A stretch of 64,000 bases of DNA from Lutimaribacter pacificus (GCF_900142185.1 NZ_FQZZ01000001.1:310001-374000), one strand, 5' to 3'; shown: positions 24,095 to 32,171, counted from the first letter of the stretch. Program-made: numbers and translations. Notes: generated by a model from the sequence alone, not told the origin.

Positions 24095-26113
24095 ATGCAC
24101 GCCTATCGCAGCCATACCTGCGCCGAACTGACCAAGGAAAACGTCGGTGACACCGTCCGCCTGTCGGGCTGGGTGCATCGCGTGCGCGACCACGGCGGCG
24201 TGCTGTTCATCGACCTGCGCGACCATTACGGCGTGACGCAGGTTCTGTGCGACCCCGACAGCCCGGTGTTCAACGCGGTTGAAAAGGTCCGGTCCGAATG
24301 GTGCATCCGCATCGACGGCGTGGTGAAAGCCCGCGGCCCCGAGCTGATCAATGCCAAGATCCCCACCGGCGAGATCGAGGTGTATATCCGCGACATGGAG
24401 GTTCTGGGCGCCGCGAACGAATTGCCGCTGATGGTGTTCGGCGATCAGGAATACCCCGAGGAAACGCGCCTGCGCTATCGTTACCTCGACCTGCGCCGCG
24501 AAGAGATGCAGCAGAACATGAAACTGCGCTCGGACGTGGTGGCCTCGATCCGGCGTCGCATGTGGGACCAGTCGTTCCGCGAATACCAGACGCCGATCAT
24601 CACCGCCTCGTCGCCCGAGGGCGCGCGCGATTTCCTGGTGCCGTCGCGGCTGCATCCGGGCAAGTTCTATGCGCTGCCGCAGGCGCCGCAGCTGTTCAAG
24701 CAGCTGATCATGGTGTCGGGGTTCGACCGCTATTTCCAGATCGCGCCCTGTTTCCGTGACGAAGACCCGCGCGCCGACCGCTCGCCCACCGATTTCTACC
24801 AGCTCGACATGGAAATGTCCTTCGTCGAGCAGCAGGACGTGTTCGACACCATCCAGCCGGTGATCGAGGGCATCTTCGAGGAATTTGGCGGCGGCAAGAC
24901 GGTGGACAAGCACTGGCCGCAGATTTCCTACAAGGATGCGGCGCTGTGGTATGGCACCGACAAGCCCGACCTGCGCAACCCGATCAAGATGCAGGATTGT
25001 TCCGACCATTTCCGCGGCTCGGGCTTTGCCATCTTCGCAAAGCTGCTGGAACAGGACGGCACCGAAATCCGCGCCATCCCCGCGCCCGGTGGCGGCAGCC
25101 GCAAGTTCTGCGACCGCATGAACAGCTTTGCCCAGAAAGAGGGCCTGCCGGGCATGGGCTATATCTTCTGGCGGGATAGAACCAATGACCCATTGGAAGA
25201 GATAAAGAGGAAGGCGATTAAGCAAGCTCTTAGGGAAGAACTCAATTCAGAGAACGGACTTCGCGCATTAGTGGCTCATGAACAATTGAAAGAGCTTGAA
25301 GAAGAGGACCGATTGTCAATTGGCACTCTAAGTAGCGATGAGTTGCGATCTGTTTTGGATCGACTCGAACAACATCGTTTGAATGGCGAAGAAGCTGAGG
25401 CGGATTTCCTGATCTCAGCCTATTTTGGCGAAATGGAAGCCGCAGGCCCGCTGGCCAAGAATATCGGCCCCGAACGGACCGAGGCGATCCGCCTGCAACT
25501 GGGCCTTGGCAAGGGCGATGCGGCGTTCTTCCTTGGCGGCAAGCCCGCCAGCTTCGAACGTGTCGCAGGCAAGGCCCGCGACGTGATCGGCGAGGAGCTG
25601 GGCCTGACCGACAGGGACCGGTTCGCATTCTGCTGGATCGTCGATTTCCCGATGTACGAGGCCGACGAGGAAACCGGCGCGATCGATTTCAGCCACAACC
25701 CGTTCTCGATGCCGCAGGGCGGGATCGACGCGCTGTCGGGCGATCCGCTGGACGTGCTGGGATACCAGTACGACCTGGCCTGCAACGGGTATGAGCTGAT
25801 CTCGGGCGCGATCCGCAATCACAAGCTGGATATCATGATCAAGGCGTTCGAACTGGCCGGTTACGGCGAGGACGAAGTGCGCAAGCGGTTCGGCGGGCTG
25901 GTCAACGCGTTCCAGTTCGGCGCCCCCCCGCACGGTGGCTGCGCGGCGGGCATCGACCGGATCGTGATGCTGCTGGCGGATGAGCAGAACATCCGCGAGG
26001 TCATCATGTTCCCGATGAACCAGCGCGCCGAAGACCTGATGATGGGCGCGCCCAGCGAGCCCACCAGCGACCAGTTGATGGAACTGAACCTGCGCGTCAT
26101 CCCGCAGGACTGA
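24095..26113 (+). CDS. aspS: Aspartyl-tRNA synthetase with an ~84-residue insert in the GAD domain
   Basis: A 672-residue class II synthetase; usual bacterial length is about 590. In order: OB-fold anticodon domain (1-110; [21 protein letters not shown]), motif 1 and 2 ([20 protein letters not shown] near 225-244), the GAD insertion domain (about 285-500), and motif 3 ([17 protein letters not shown] near 624-640). All catalytic motifs look intact. The excess length is a low-GC segment at about residues 361-444 (25175-25426), between YIFWR and [14 protein letters not shown], which adjoin or nearly adjoin in relatives. The frame is open further upstream, but ATG at 24095 matches the family N-terminus. 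A terminator follows. Confidence 0.95.
   Translation: MHAYRSHTCAELTKENVGDTVRLSGWVHRVRDHGGVLFIDLRDHYGVTQVLCDPDSPVFNAVEKVRSEWCIRIDGVVKARGPELINAKIPTGEIEVYIRDMEVLGAANELPLMVFGDQEYPEETRLRYRYLDLRREEMQQNMKLRSDVVASIRRRMWDQSFREYQTPIITASSPEGARDFLVPSRLHPGKFYALPQAPQLFKQLIMVSGFDRYFQIAPCFRDEDPRADRSPTDFYQLDMEMSFVEQQDVFDTIQPVIEGIFEEFGGGKTVDKHWPQISYKDAALWYGTDKPDLRNPIKMQDCSDHFRGSGFAIFAKLLEQDGTEIRAIPAPGGGSRKFCDRMNSFAQKEGLPGMGYIFWRDRTNDPLEEIKRKAIKQALREELNSENGLRALVAHEQLKELEEEDRLSIGTLSSDELRSVLDRLEQHRLNGEEAEADFLISAYFGEMEAAGPLAKNIGPERTEAIRLQLGLGKGDAAFFLGGKPASFERVAGKARDVIGEELGLTDRDRFAFCWIVDFPMYEADEETGAIDFSHNPFSMPQGGIDALSGDPLDVLGYQYDLACNGYELISGAIRNHKLDIMIKAFELAGYGEDEVRKRFGGLVNAFQFGAPPHGGCAAGIDRIVMLLADEQNIREVIMFPMNQRAEDLMMGAPSEPTSDQLMELNLRVIPQD
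25175..25426 (+). other. Low-GC in-frame insert inside aspS
   Basis: Hand count gives 112 G+C in 252 bases (44%), against clearly GC-rich sequence on both sides. It uses codons otherwise avoided here: aga, agg, ata, tta and cta. The encoded 84 residues are very charged and helical in look ([48 protein letters not shown]), with no Cys and no recognised motif. The frame is kept at both ends. It falls in the loop of the GAD domain between its first strand region and the conserved PLAKNIG helix, far from the active site. Confidence 0.85.
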
Positions 26114-26147
26114 TCCCTTCGTGGAAACGGGCCGGTCCGGCCCCGTG

Positions 26148-26183
26148 AAACGCGCCGCCGGTTTGCACCGTGGCGCGTTTTTT
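26148..26183 (+). terminator. Rho-independent terminator of aspS
   Basis: AAACGCGCC (26148-26156) pairs with GGCGCGTTT (26172-26180), an inner stem CGGT/ACCG closes on a TTGC loop, and a run of six Ts ends at 26183. It begins 35 bases after the aspS stop. This is the clearest intrinsic terminator in the window. Confidence 0.88.
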
Positions 26184-26255
26184 ACATGGCGGGCAGGGCT
26201 TTCCCCTCTGGCGGCTTCGTGCCACTCTCGCGCCCGGGGACAACCGGGAACGGGG

Positions 26256-26969
26256 ATGATGGCCATGGAAAGATCGCTTGCGGACTGGACCGCGCCGCCG
26301 GCGCCGGACGGTGCGGTGCTCGAGGGGCGTTACGCGCGGCTGGAACGGCTGGATGCCGCCCGCCACGCGGCGCTTTTGTTTCGGGAAATCGACGGGCATG
26401 ACCGCCTGTGGGATTATCTGGGTTACGGTCCCTTCGCCTCGGCCGCGCAGTATCACCGCTGGGTGCGCGAGGTCGCGGCGGGCGACGATCCGCTGTTCTA
26501 TGCGATCCAGACGCGGGACGGCGGCGTTTTCGGCGGCGTGGCGTCGTTCCTGCGGATCACGCCTGACATGGGCGTGATCGAGCTGGGCCATATCAACCTG
26601 TCGCCCGCGCTGCAGGGCACCCGCGCCGCGACCGAGGCGTTCTACCTGATGATGGCATGGGCCTTCGACGCGGGATATCGCCGGTTCGAATGGAAATGCG
26701 ATGCCGGAAACATGCCCTCGCGCCGGGCGGCGCAACGGCTGGGGCTGAGCTTCGAGGGCGTGTTCCGCCAGCACATGATCGTCAAGGGCCGCAACCGCGA
26801 CACCGCCTGGTTCGCCGCCACCGATACCGACTGGCCCGCCCTGAAAGAGGCATTCGGCGTCTGGTTGTCGCCGGGCAATTTCGATGCCTCCGGGCAGCAG
26901 CGCGAACGCCTGTCCGATCTGACCCGGCTGGTGCGGGTCAGCCGCGACCCGGCGCTTGAAACCCGGTAA
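26256..26969 (+). CDS. GNAT-family N-acetyltransferase (RimJ/RimL type)
   Basis: A 237-residue acetyltransferase. The GNAT core lies at about 20-205; the acetyl-CoA loop area is GHINLSPALQGTRAATEAF near 109-127 and the C-terminal half has RFEWKCDAGNMPSRRAAQRL near 146-165, typical of RimL-like enzymes that modify protein N-termini or small amines. Two ATGs in tandem (26256, 26259) follow a GGGAACGGGG region; the first is used. Substrate unknown. Confidence 0.85.
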   Translation: MMAMERSLADWTAPPAPDGAVLEGRYARLERLDAARHAALLFREIDGHDRLWDYLGYGPFASAAQYHRWVREVAAGDDPLFYAIQTRDGGVFGGVASFLRITPDMGVIELGHINLSPALQGTRAATEAFYLMMAWAFDAGYRRFEWKCDAGNMPSRRAAQRLGLSFEGVFRQHMIVKGRNRDTAWFAATDTDWPALKEAFGVWLSPGNFDASGQQRERLSDLTRLVRVSRDPALETR

Positions 26970-26978
26970 ACGCCCCGG

Positions 26979-27692
26979 TCAGATCGCCACGCGATCCTCC
27001 AGCCGGTCCTGCACCAGCCCGGCCAGATGCGCCACGCCGGCATGGGTGACCCGACCTTCGCGGCGGGTCTGCGCCAGCGTCCGGCTGGCCTGCGCCAGAA
27101 CGCCGTCACCGGCGCTGAGCGCGACGCCGTGCAGGAAATGCAGCGCGTAATCCAGCGCGCCCTCGCCGCCGTCCTCCAGCACCCCGGCGGCATGGGCCAT
27201 GTCGTCACGAAAGGCGGTGCGGTCAGGCACGATCACGTCGTCACGCAGCAGCCGCGGCCCGGTGGGCTGGCGGTCGGCGGGCAGGCGGCTGAGGATCGCC
27301 TGCTGGAATCCGGCCAGCGAATCCAGCGGTTTGGGCAGGAACCCGTCGGCCCCCGCGGCGCTTGCCGAGGCGCGGGCCATCTCGTCGCCGCTGGTGGCCA
27401 GGATCACGCCGATGCGGGGGCGGGCGCTGGCCATTTCTTCGATCAGCTCGGTTCCCGATCCGTCGGGCAGGCCAAGGTCCACGATCATCGCCGAGGGGCG
27501 ATAGACCTGCAGATGGCGGCGGGCAGAGCGCAGGCAATCGGCGCGCCGCAGCCGCGCGCCCGAACGCAGGCACATCAGGCGCAGCGCCTCGCAGGCGAAA
27601 ATGCTGTCCTCGACCACCAGGATGGTCAGGCCCAGCAGCGGGCGGCTGGCGCTGGGCAGCGGTGTGGCGGGCAGGAAATCGCGGTTGTCCAT
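26979..27692 (-). CDS. Response regulator receiver protein with Hpt-like C-terminus
   Basis: A 237-residue protein. Residues about 25-140 form a receiver domain: acidic pair in ILVVEDSIF, phospho-acceptor Asp in AMIVDLGLPDGSG (near 73), Thr/Ser in LATSGDE and Lys in FLPKPLDS. The C-terminal 80 residues are helical and contain HFLHGVALSAGDGVLAQASR, which resembles the H-x-L-K-G-x-A signature of histidine phosphotransfer domains, with a His at the right place. No DNA-binding domain is present. Start chosen at 27692, with AAGGG 9 bases upstream; 27701 is the alternative. It converges on the acetyltransferase gene. Confidence 0.8.
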   Translation of the reverse strand: MDNRDFLPATPLPSASRPLLGLTILVVEDSIFACEALRLMCLRSGARLRRADCLRSARRHLQVYRPSAMIVDLGLPDGSGTELIEEMASARPRIGVILATSGDEMARASASAAGADGFLPKPLDSLAGFQQAILSRLPADRQPTGPRLLRDDVIVPDRTAFRDDMAHAAGVLEDGGEGALDYALHFLHGVALSAGDGVLAQASRTLAQTRREGRVTHAGVAHLAGLVQDRLEDRVAI

Positions 27693-27851
27693 GGCAGTCA
27701 TCCCTTGTTGGCGGCATTCATGCGACTCACCATGGCGCGTCTTGGCTAATGCATGGTTAAGGCGCCCGTTGCGGCGCCCTGTCGCTTGCCCTCGGACGCG
27801 CGCGGGACCATAAGAGGCCAGACGCGAACACGACCCGAAAAGGAGACCGCC

Positions 27852-28256
27852 ATGATCGGACGTCTGAACCATGTCGCCATCGCCGTGCCCGACCTCGAGG
27901 CCGCATCGGCACAGTACCGCGACGCGCTGGGCGCCAAGGTCGGCGCACCGCAGGACGAGCCCGATCACGGCGTGACAGTGGTGTTCATCGAATTGCCCAA
28001 TACCAAGATCGAGCTGCTTTACCCGCTGGGCGAAAACTCTCCGATCCGCGGGTTCCTCGACAAGAACCCATCGGGCGGCATCCACCATGTCTGTTACGAG
28101 GTCGACGACATCATCGCCGCCCGCGACAAGCTGAAAGAGGCCGGTCTGCGCGTGCTGGGCGACGGCGAGCCCCGGATCGGCGCGCATGGCAAGCCGGTGC
28201 TGTTCCTGCATCCCAAGGACATGAACGGCACGCTGACGGAACTGGAGCAGGTCTGA
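27852..28256 (+). CDS. mce: Methylmalonyl-CoA epimerase
   Basis: A 134-residue VOC-fold epimerase: LNHVAIAVPDLEAASAQY (5-22) and GGIHHVCYEVDDI near 75-87 hold metal-binding His, with Glu near the end (TELEQV). It interconverts the R and S forms of methylmalonyl-CoA in propionyl-CoA breakdown. AGGAG at 27841-27845 fixes the start. The downstream DUF1467 gene overlaps its stop by one base, a pairing I recall from many alphaproteobacteria. Confidence 0.93.
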   Translation: MIGRLNHVAIAVPDLEAASAQYRDALGAKVGAPQDEPDHGVTVVFIELPNTKIELLYPLGENSPIRGFLDKNPSGGIHHVCYEVDDIIAARDKLKEAGLRVLGDGEPRIGAHGKPVLFLHPKDMNGTLTELEQV

Positions 28257-28540
28257 TGGGCGTGACGTCGGGCATCGTCCTGTTCGCGGTGCTGTGGTTC
28301 CTGACCTTCCTCATCGCCATTCCGATCCGGCTCAGGACGCAGGGCGATGTGGGCGAGGTGGTGCCGGGCACCCATGCCTCCAGCCCCGAGGTGCACAACC
28401 TGAAGAAAAAGGCGATCATCACCACGATCGTCGCCGCGATCCTGTGGGCGATCATCGCCACGATCATCATCACCGGCACGATCACCGTGCGCGATATCGA
28501 CTGGCGCCACCTGATGCCGCCGGTATCCGAGCCGGGCTGA
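28256..28540 (+). CDS. DUF1467 small membrane protein
   Basis: A 94-residue protein with two membrane helices (about 5-25 and 52-75) and a conserved cytoplasmic loop (PIRLRTQGDVGEVVPGTHAS), the DUF1467 layout. Function is unknown. Its ATG shares one base with the mce stop, which argues for co-translation. A pair of 12-bp palindromes begins 3 bases after its stop. Confidence 0.88.
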   Translation: MGVTSGIVLFAVLWFLTFLIAIPIRLRTQGDVGEVVPGTHASSPEVHNLKKKAIITTIVAAILWAIIATIIITGTITVRDIDWRHLMPPVSEPG

Positions 28541-28542
28541 CG

Positions 28543-28575
28543 AACCGCGCGGTTGCGGTCACGAACCGCGCGGTT
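28543..28575. repeat. Pair of 12-bp palindromes AACCGCGCGGTT, 21 bp apart (copy B)
   Basis: AACCGCGCGGTT lies at 28543-28554 and 28564-28575, again 21 bp start to start, as at 11895-11927. Only the palindromes and the bases next to them match; the 9-bp spacers differ. Here the pair sits between convergent genes and its second half is part of the last codons of the EI24 gene. There is no long T-run, so terminator function alone is not a full explanation. Confidence 0.7.
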
Positions 28576-29275
28576 TCACCCCGTGATAGATATGGGTGAA
28601 GGTGGCCGCGCCCAGGATCGGGATCAGCAGGTTCATGATCGGGATGCTCAGCGGGATCGCCATCAGGATACCCGCGGCCCAGATCGTCATGGCGTGCTGC
28701 CGGCGCAGCTCTTTCGCCCGCGCGCGCCCCTCGCGGCGCATCGCGGCCAGGGTGAAATATTCCCGCCCCAGCAGGAACCCGTTCAGCCCCCAGAACAGTG
28801 CCAGCGGGGCAAACGGTATCCAGAACACGAAGGCATAGACGAACAGCGCCAGCGTGTTCGCCGCGATCAGCACGCCCAGGAAATTCACCGTGTCGCGCAG
28901 CGCGTCGCCAAAGGGCACCGGCGCCACGTCGGGCAGGGCGGGGTAATGGCGGTCCTCGACCGCGTCGGCCACGGTTTCCAGGAACATCGAGGTGATGGCC
29001 GAGGCCACCGGGATCATCAGGAACACCGACAGGATCAGCATCAGCAGCAGGCTGGACCAGCCCACCAGGTCGTCCAGCCAGGTGACGGTGCCGATCAGCG
29101 GCAGCGTCGCCTCGGGGCCCATCAGCGTCTGCAACAGCCACAAAACGGCGGCATAGGCCGCCACCAGCAGCGCGAATGTCAGCCCCACGCCAAGCCCCAG
29201 CACCCGCAGGAAGCGGCGGTCATGCACCTGCCCCAGCGTGCGCTGAAAGGCGGAAAGGATCAGTCCGATATCCAT
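28559..29275 (-). CDS. EI24/CysZ-like membrane protein
   Basis: A 238-residue protein with about five or six hydrophobic segments, including FLRVLGLGVGLTFALLVAAY (22-41) and SLLLMLILSVFLMIPVASAI near 75-94, and the family's NGFLLGREYFTLAAMRR near 165-181. CysZ of enterobacteria transports sulfate; in this branch the substrate is not established. Its start overlaps the nitroreductase gene by 16 bases, and its last codons run through palindrome copy B. Confidence 0.85.
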   Translation of the reverse strand: MDIGLILSAFQRTLGQVHDRRFLRVLGLGVGLTFALLVAAYAAVLWLLQTLMGPEATLPLIGTVTWLDDLVGWSSLLLMLILSVFLMIPVASAITSMFLETVADAVEDRHYPALPDVAPVPFGDALRDTVNFLGVLIAANTLALFVYAFVFWIPFAPLALFWGLNGFLLGREYFTLAAMRREGRARAKELRRQHAMTIWAAGILMAIPLSIPIMNLLIPILGAATFTHIYHGVKPRGS

Positions 29276-29838
29276 GTCACGATCTTCCCAAGGTCCGGCC
29301 GGGGGCGTTCGGGGGGCGCGCTGCGCTCGGTCCCGATATGGACGAAGCCCGCGATGCGTTCGTTTTCGGCAAGGCCAAGCCCCGTCGCCATGAAGCCGCG
29401 GTCATGGCTGGGCCAGCCCGACAACCAGTTCGCGCCCCAGCCGGCGGCCAGCGCGGCGTTCAGCAGCGCAAGGCAGGCGGCGCCGGCGGAATAGGTCTGT
29501 TCCAGCGCGGGCACCTTCTCGCTCTCGCGCTGCACCTCGATCACGGCGACGGCAAGGTTGCCCTGTTCGAACTGGCTGGCGCCCTTGTCGGCTTTTTCGG
29601 CGTCATGACCCAGGGCGGCGGCGCGCTCGCGCGCAAGGCCCGCCAGGCGTTGCAGCGCCGCGTGCTCCAGCACGACAAAGCGCCACGGCTCCAGCTTGCC
29701 GTGATCGGGGGTGCGCGCGGCGGCCGTCAGGATCGGCAGCAGCGCCGCGCGGTCCGGCACCGGCAGGGTCAGCGTCTTGGCGGGGCGCGAGCGCCGCGTC
29801 AGCAGGAACTCCAGCGCGGAGGGGTTGGGATCGGGCAT
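29260..29838 (-). CDS. Nitroreductase-family flavoprotein (YdjA-like)
   Basis: A 192-residue FMN-dependent oxidoreductase: LLTRRSRPAKTL (12-23) and RTPDHGKLEPWRFVVLE near 42-58 bind FMN phosphate, and GWGANWLSGWPSHDR near 133-147 is the second flavin region. The short length and R-R-S start match the YdjA subgroup. Its natural substrate is unknown. The downstream EI24 gene overlaps it, so the two are co-transcribed. Confidence 0.9.
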   Translation of the reverse strand: MPDPNPSALEFLLTRRSRPAKTLTLPVPDRAALLPILTAAARTPDHGKLEPWRFVVLEHAALQRLAGLARERAAALGHDAEKADKGASQFEQGNLAVAVIEVQRESEKVPALEQTYSAGAACLALLNAALAAGWGANWLSGWPSHDRGFMATGLGLAENERIAGFVHIGTERSAPPERPRPDLGKIVTWISD

Positions 29839-30025
29839 GAAAATCCTTTCGCGTTTCGGCTCTTATGTCGGACAAGCGCGCATGGGGTTCAAGGGCGGGG
29901 AGGCATTTCCCGCGCCATTTCCCCGACGGGTGTGCCGAAAACCCCTGCAGGGCGATTTCCGCCGCCCGACCGGGGGAGCGTCGAGGAGTATTCAACTCGG
30001 CCGCGAAATTGTCCATGCTGGGGGC

Positions 30026-30286
30026 ATGTCCAGGGATTTGCCCGATCTGACCCACCTTGTGCGCCCCGGCGCCGAGTTCGCCCTGCGCGTCACGCCCAAG
30101 GCGTCGCGCGACCGCATCGTCGCGGCGGGCGGCGTGCTGCGGGTCTATGTCACCGTCGCGCCCGAGGACGGCAAGGCGAACGCCGCCGTGCAGAAACTGC
30201 TGGCCAAATCGCTGGGCGTGGCGAAATCGCGCCTGACCCTGCTGCGCGGGCAGACATCGCGGGACAAGCTGTTCCGGCTGGAGTGA
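30026..30286 (+). CDS. DUF167 (YggU-like) small protein
   Basis: An 86-residue protein with the DUF167 pattern: FALRVTPKASRDRIV (18-32), a strand VLRVYVTVAPEDGKANAAV near 38-56 and the end LLRGQTSRDKLFRLE. Structure is known for the family but function is not. The first in-frame ATG close to the conserved region is at 30026, after a GGGG stretch. A small gene runs towards it from the other side. Confidence 0.88.
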   Translation: MSRDLPDLTHLVRPGAEFALRVTPKASRDRIVAAGGVLRVYVTVAPEDGKANAAVQKLLAKSLGVAKSRLTLLRGQTSRDKLFRLE

Positions 30287-30291
30287 CGCGC

Positions 30292-30525
30292 CTATTTGCG
30301 CACCCGCGAATAGATCCCCTCGGGCAGGTTCAGCGCCACCGCCAGATCCTGCAATTGCGAGATCGACAGCGTGATCTTTTCCACCCGGTCGGTGCGCGCG
30401 TCGTATTGCTCGACCGTCACGCATTCCTCGAAGGCGTTGATGGTGATGTCTTCCTGCAAGGGCGCGGGGCCCTCGTCGACAAGGGTGACGACCGTGGCGT
30501 CGAATTCGTGCTCGATGCTGAACAT
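30292..30525 (-). CDS. Small conserved unknown protein (77 aa)
   Basis: A 77-residue acidic protein with alternating strands (MFSIEHEFDATVVTLVDEG, then FEECVTVEQYD) and a C-terminal helix (SQLQDLAVALNLPEG). Third codon positions are GC-rich as in neighbours, which supports coding. No motif or family is recognised. It converges on the DUF167 gene with a 5-base gap and diverges from the peptidase gene. Confidence 0.65.
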   Translation of the reverse strand: MFSIEHEFDATVVTLVDEGPAPLQEDITINAFEECVTVEQYDARTDRVEKITLSISQLQDLAVALNLPEGIYSRVRK

Positions 30526-30644
30526 GGGGGCAGTCTATGGCGGGATTTCGCCAGTGCAAGCGATTCAGCGCGGCGAGATGGGTCTGGCGGCGCGCGGCGG
30601 GCGTGATAGAACGTGGGCGCCGCTTGCCAGAGGAAAGGAAAACG

Positions 30645-31349
30645 ATGCGCCTACCGGCCCTGATCCTGATCGTCGCCATGGGCCTTGCCGGATGCGTGCC
30701 GACCGGCACGCCCGCGCCTGTCGCACAACCCGCGGGCGCCGTGCCCGCGCCGCAATCGGCCCGCGCGGCGGCGCGGCAATTCGTCGAGGTGGTCGAAACC
30801 GTCGAACCCGTGGCCGAGCGCGAATGCCGCCGCCACGCGCCGGGCGCCAATTGCGATTTCCAGATCGTCGTGGACGACCGCCCCGGCCAGCCGCCCAACG
30901 CCTTCCAGACCCTCGATGCGCAGGGGCGGCCGGTGATCGCGTTCAACCTCGGGCTCATCGCCGAGGCGCGCAACGCCGACGAGCTGGCCTTTGTGATGGG
31001 GCACGAGGCCGCGCATCATATCGCCGGCCATATCGACCGGCAACGCCAGGCGGCGGCCGCCGGCGCTGTGATCTTTGCCGGGCTGGCCACGCTGACCGGC
31101 GCCGACGAAAGCGGCGTGCGCAGCGCGCAGGAGCTGGGCGCGGCGGTGGGCGCACGCAGCTATTCCAAGGAATTCGAGCTTGAGGCCGACCGGCTGGGCA
31201 CGATCATCACCGCGCGGGCGGGCTACGATCCGCTGCGCGGGGCCGAGTTCTTTACCCGCATCCCCGATCCGGGCAACCGTTTCCTCGGCACCCACCCGCC
31301 CAACGCGCAGCGCATCCAGACCGTGCGCGACACCGTCGCGGGCCTGTGA
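30645..31349 (+). CDS. M48-family metalloprotease lipoprotein
   Basis: A 234-residue protein with a lipoprotein signal (MRLPALILIVAMGLAGC, acylated Cys17) and the zinc protease motif HEAAHHIAGH near 120-129; the third ligand, Glu, lies in FELEADRLGT near 178-187. This is the BepA/LoiP type of periplasmic protease involved in outer-membrane protein quality control. It has no TPR region, so it is nearer to LoiP than BepA. AGGAAAGGAAA precedes the ATG. Confidence 0.9.
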   Translation: MRLPALILIVAMGLAGCVPTGTPAPVAQPAGAVPAPQSARAAARQFVEVVETVEPVAERECRRHAPGANCDFQIVVDDRPGQPPNAFQTLDAQGRPVIAFNLGLIAEARNADELAFVMGHEAAHHIAGHIDRQRQAAAAGAVIFAGLATLTGADESGVRSAQELGAAVGARSYSKEFELEADRLGTIITARAGYDPLRGAEFFTRIPDPGNRFLGTHPPNAQRIQTVRDTVAGL

Positions 31350-31365
31350 CGGCGCATCCCGCCAC

Positions 31366-31728
31366 ATGCTGACCCTGCCCAATGTCCTGAGCGACCGCGG
31401 TTCGCGCTATGCCGCATCGGGCGGGGTGGCGACATCCGAACCCGATGTCGCTGCGTTTCTCAAAAATTTGAAACGCAACAAGAAATTTGCGAAGGCCACC
31501 CATAACAGCTGGGGCGTGATCCTGGCGGACGGCACCGCGCTCAAGGGCGATGACGGCGAGGCGGGGGCCGGAATGGTGATCCTGCGGATGCTCGAACGCG
31601 AAGATGTCAGGGACGTGATCGTGGTGGTCACGCGCTGGTATGGCGGCAAACACCTGGGCGGCGACCGCTTTCGCCATGTGCAGACCTGCGTCGCGGCCTT
31701 TCTGACGGAATGGCGCGGCGGGTCTTGA
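31366..31728 (+). CDS. Single-domain IMPACT/YigZ-family protein
   Basis: A 120-residue protein covering only the N-terminal IMPACT (UPF0029) domain: DVAAFLKNLKRNKKFAKATH (28-47), DDGEAGAGMVIL near 63-74 and VVVTRWYGGKHLGGDRFRHV near 87-106. Full YigZ proteins are about 200 residues with a second ferredoxin-like domain that is absent here. The stop codon lies inside an FNR box for the next gene. Function unknown; eukaryotic IMPACT regulates the GCN2 kinase. Confidence 0.85.
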   Translation: MLTLPNVLSDRGSRYAASGGVATSEPDVAAFLKNLKRNKKFAKATHNSWGVILADGTALKGDDGEAGAGMVILRMLEREDVRDVIVVVTRWYGGKHLGGDRFRHVQTCVAAFLTEWRGGS

Positions 31729-31738
31729 TCAGGATCAA
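31725..31738 (+). promoter_or_regulatory. Perfect FNR/FnrL box upstream of the DUF6455 gene
   Basis: TTGATCAGGATCAA matches the FNR consensus TTGAT-N4-ATCAA at all ten fixed positions. Its centre is 64 bases before the ATG at 31796. A possible -10 element, TAGCAT, is at 31761-31766, placing the site near -41.5 as in a class II activated promoter. FnrL is the oxygen-sensing FNR of Rhodobacterales. Confidence 0.8.
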
Positions 31739-31795
31739 GGCCAGCTTTCGCGCGGCGGATTAGCATTCACGGCACACCGGAAAGGGGAGGGCGCC

Positions 31796-32062
31796 ATGCA
31801 CAGGCTCGGCAACCCGATCAAGCATTTCTGGCTGGTTCAGGACATGGCGCGCGCCGCCAGCGTCGATCTGGCCGATGCCCGCCGCGACGGGCGCCTGACG
31901 ACCGAGGACTGGGCCGCGATGGTGACCCGCTGCCGCGGCTGCCAGTGGGCCGAAGGGTGCCAGCACTGGCTGCGCGCGCAGCAGCAGGACGACGACAGCG
32001 CCGAGGTGCCGCCCGCCTGCGCCAACCGCGCCGTGTTCGACAGCCTGCGCGAACCGGCCTGA
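31796..32062 (+). CDS. DUF6455 small cysteine-containing protein
   Basis: An 88-residue soluble protein matching what I recall of DUF6455, a Rhodobacterales family. It has four conserved cysteines: CRGC near 46-49, one in EGCQHW near 55, and one in PPACANRAVF near 75. This pattern suggests a metal or cluster site, possibly iron-sulfur; no function is known. GGGGAGG (31784-31790) precedes the ATG. The perfect FNR box upstream implies induction under low oxygen. Confidence 0.82.
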   Translation: MHRLGNPIKHFWLVQDMARAASVDLADARRDGRLTTEDWAAMVTRCRGCQWAEGCQHWLRAQQQDDDSAEVPPACANRAVFDSLREPA

Positions 32063-32078
32063 GCAGGCACTGCCTGCC

Positions 32079-32141
32079 GTTTCCTCTCTCTGGCACTTGC
32101 CCGGGGGGGGAGGCGCCGCAGGCGACGGGGGCAGAGTCCCC
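32079..32141. repeat. Intergenic inverted repeat, copy 1
   Basis: This 63-bp segment begins GTTTCCTCTCTCTGGCA and contains GGCGCCGCAGGCGACGGGGG. Its reverse complement recurs at 34427-34488 with about 85% identity by eye. Both copies lie between convergent genes. Internal GC-rich arms can form hairpins, so bidirectional termination is the likeliest role. From memory the type is frequent in Rhodobacterales. Confidence 0.7.
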
Positions 32142-32171
32142 TTGCGCGGGATTGTGCAGATCAGCCGGGGG

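Noticed and set aside
25175-25426. Intein or self-splicing intron in aspS
   Set aside because: The segment is far too short for an intein, lacks a leading Cys/Ser and a His-Asn end, and stays in frame, so no splicing is required.
25169-25430. A 5-bp TGGCG at both edges of the aspS insert, as a target-site duplication
   Set aside because: Removing the 257 bp between the copies would break the aspS frame, so it cannot mark a simple insertion; five bases also match easily by chance.
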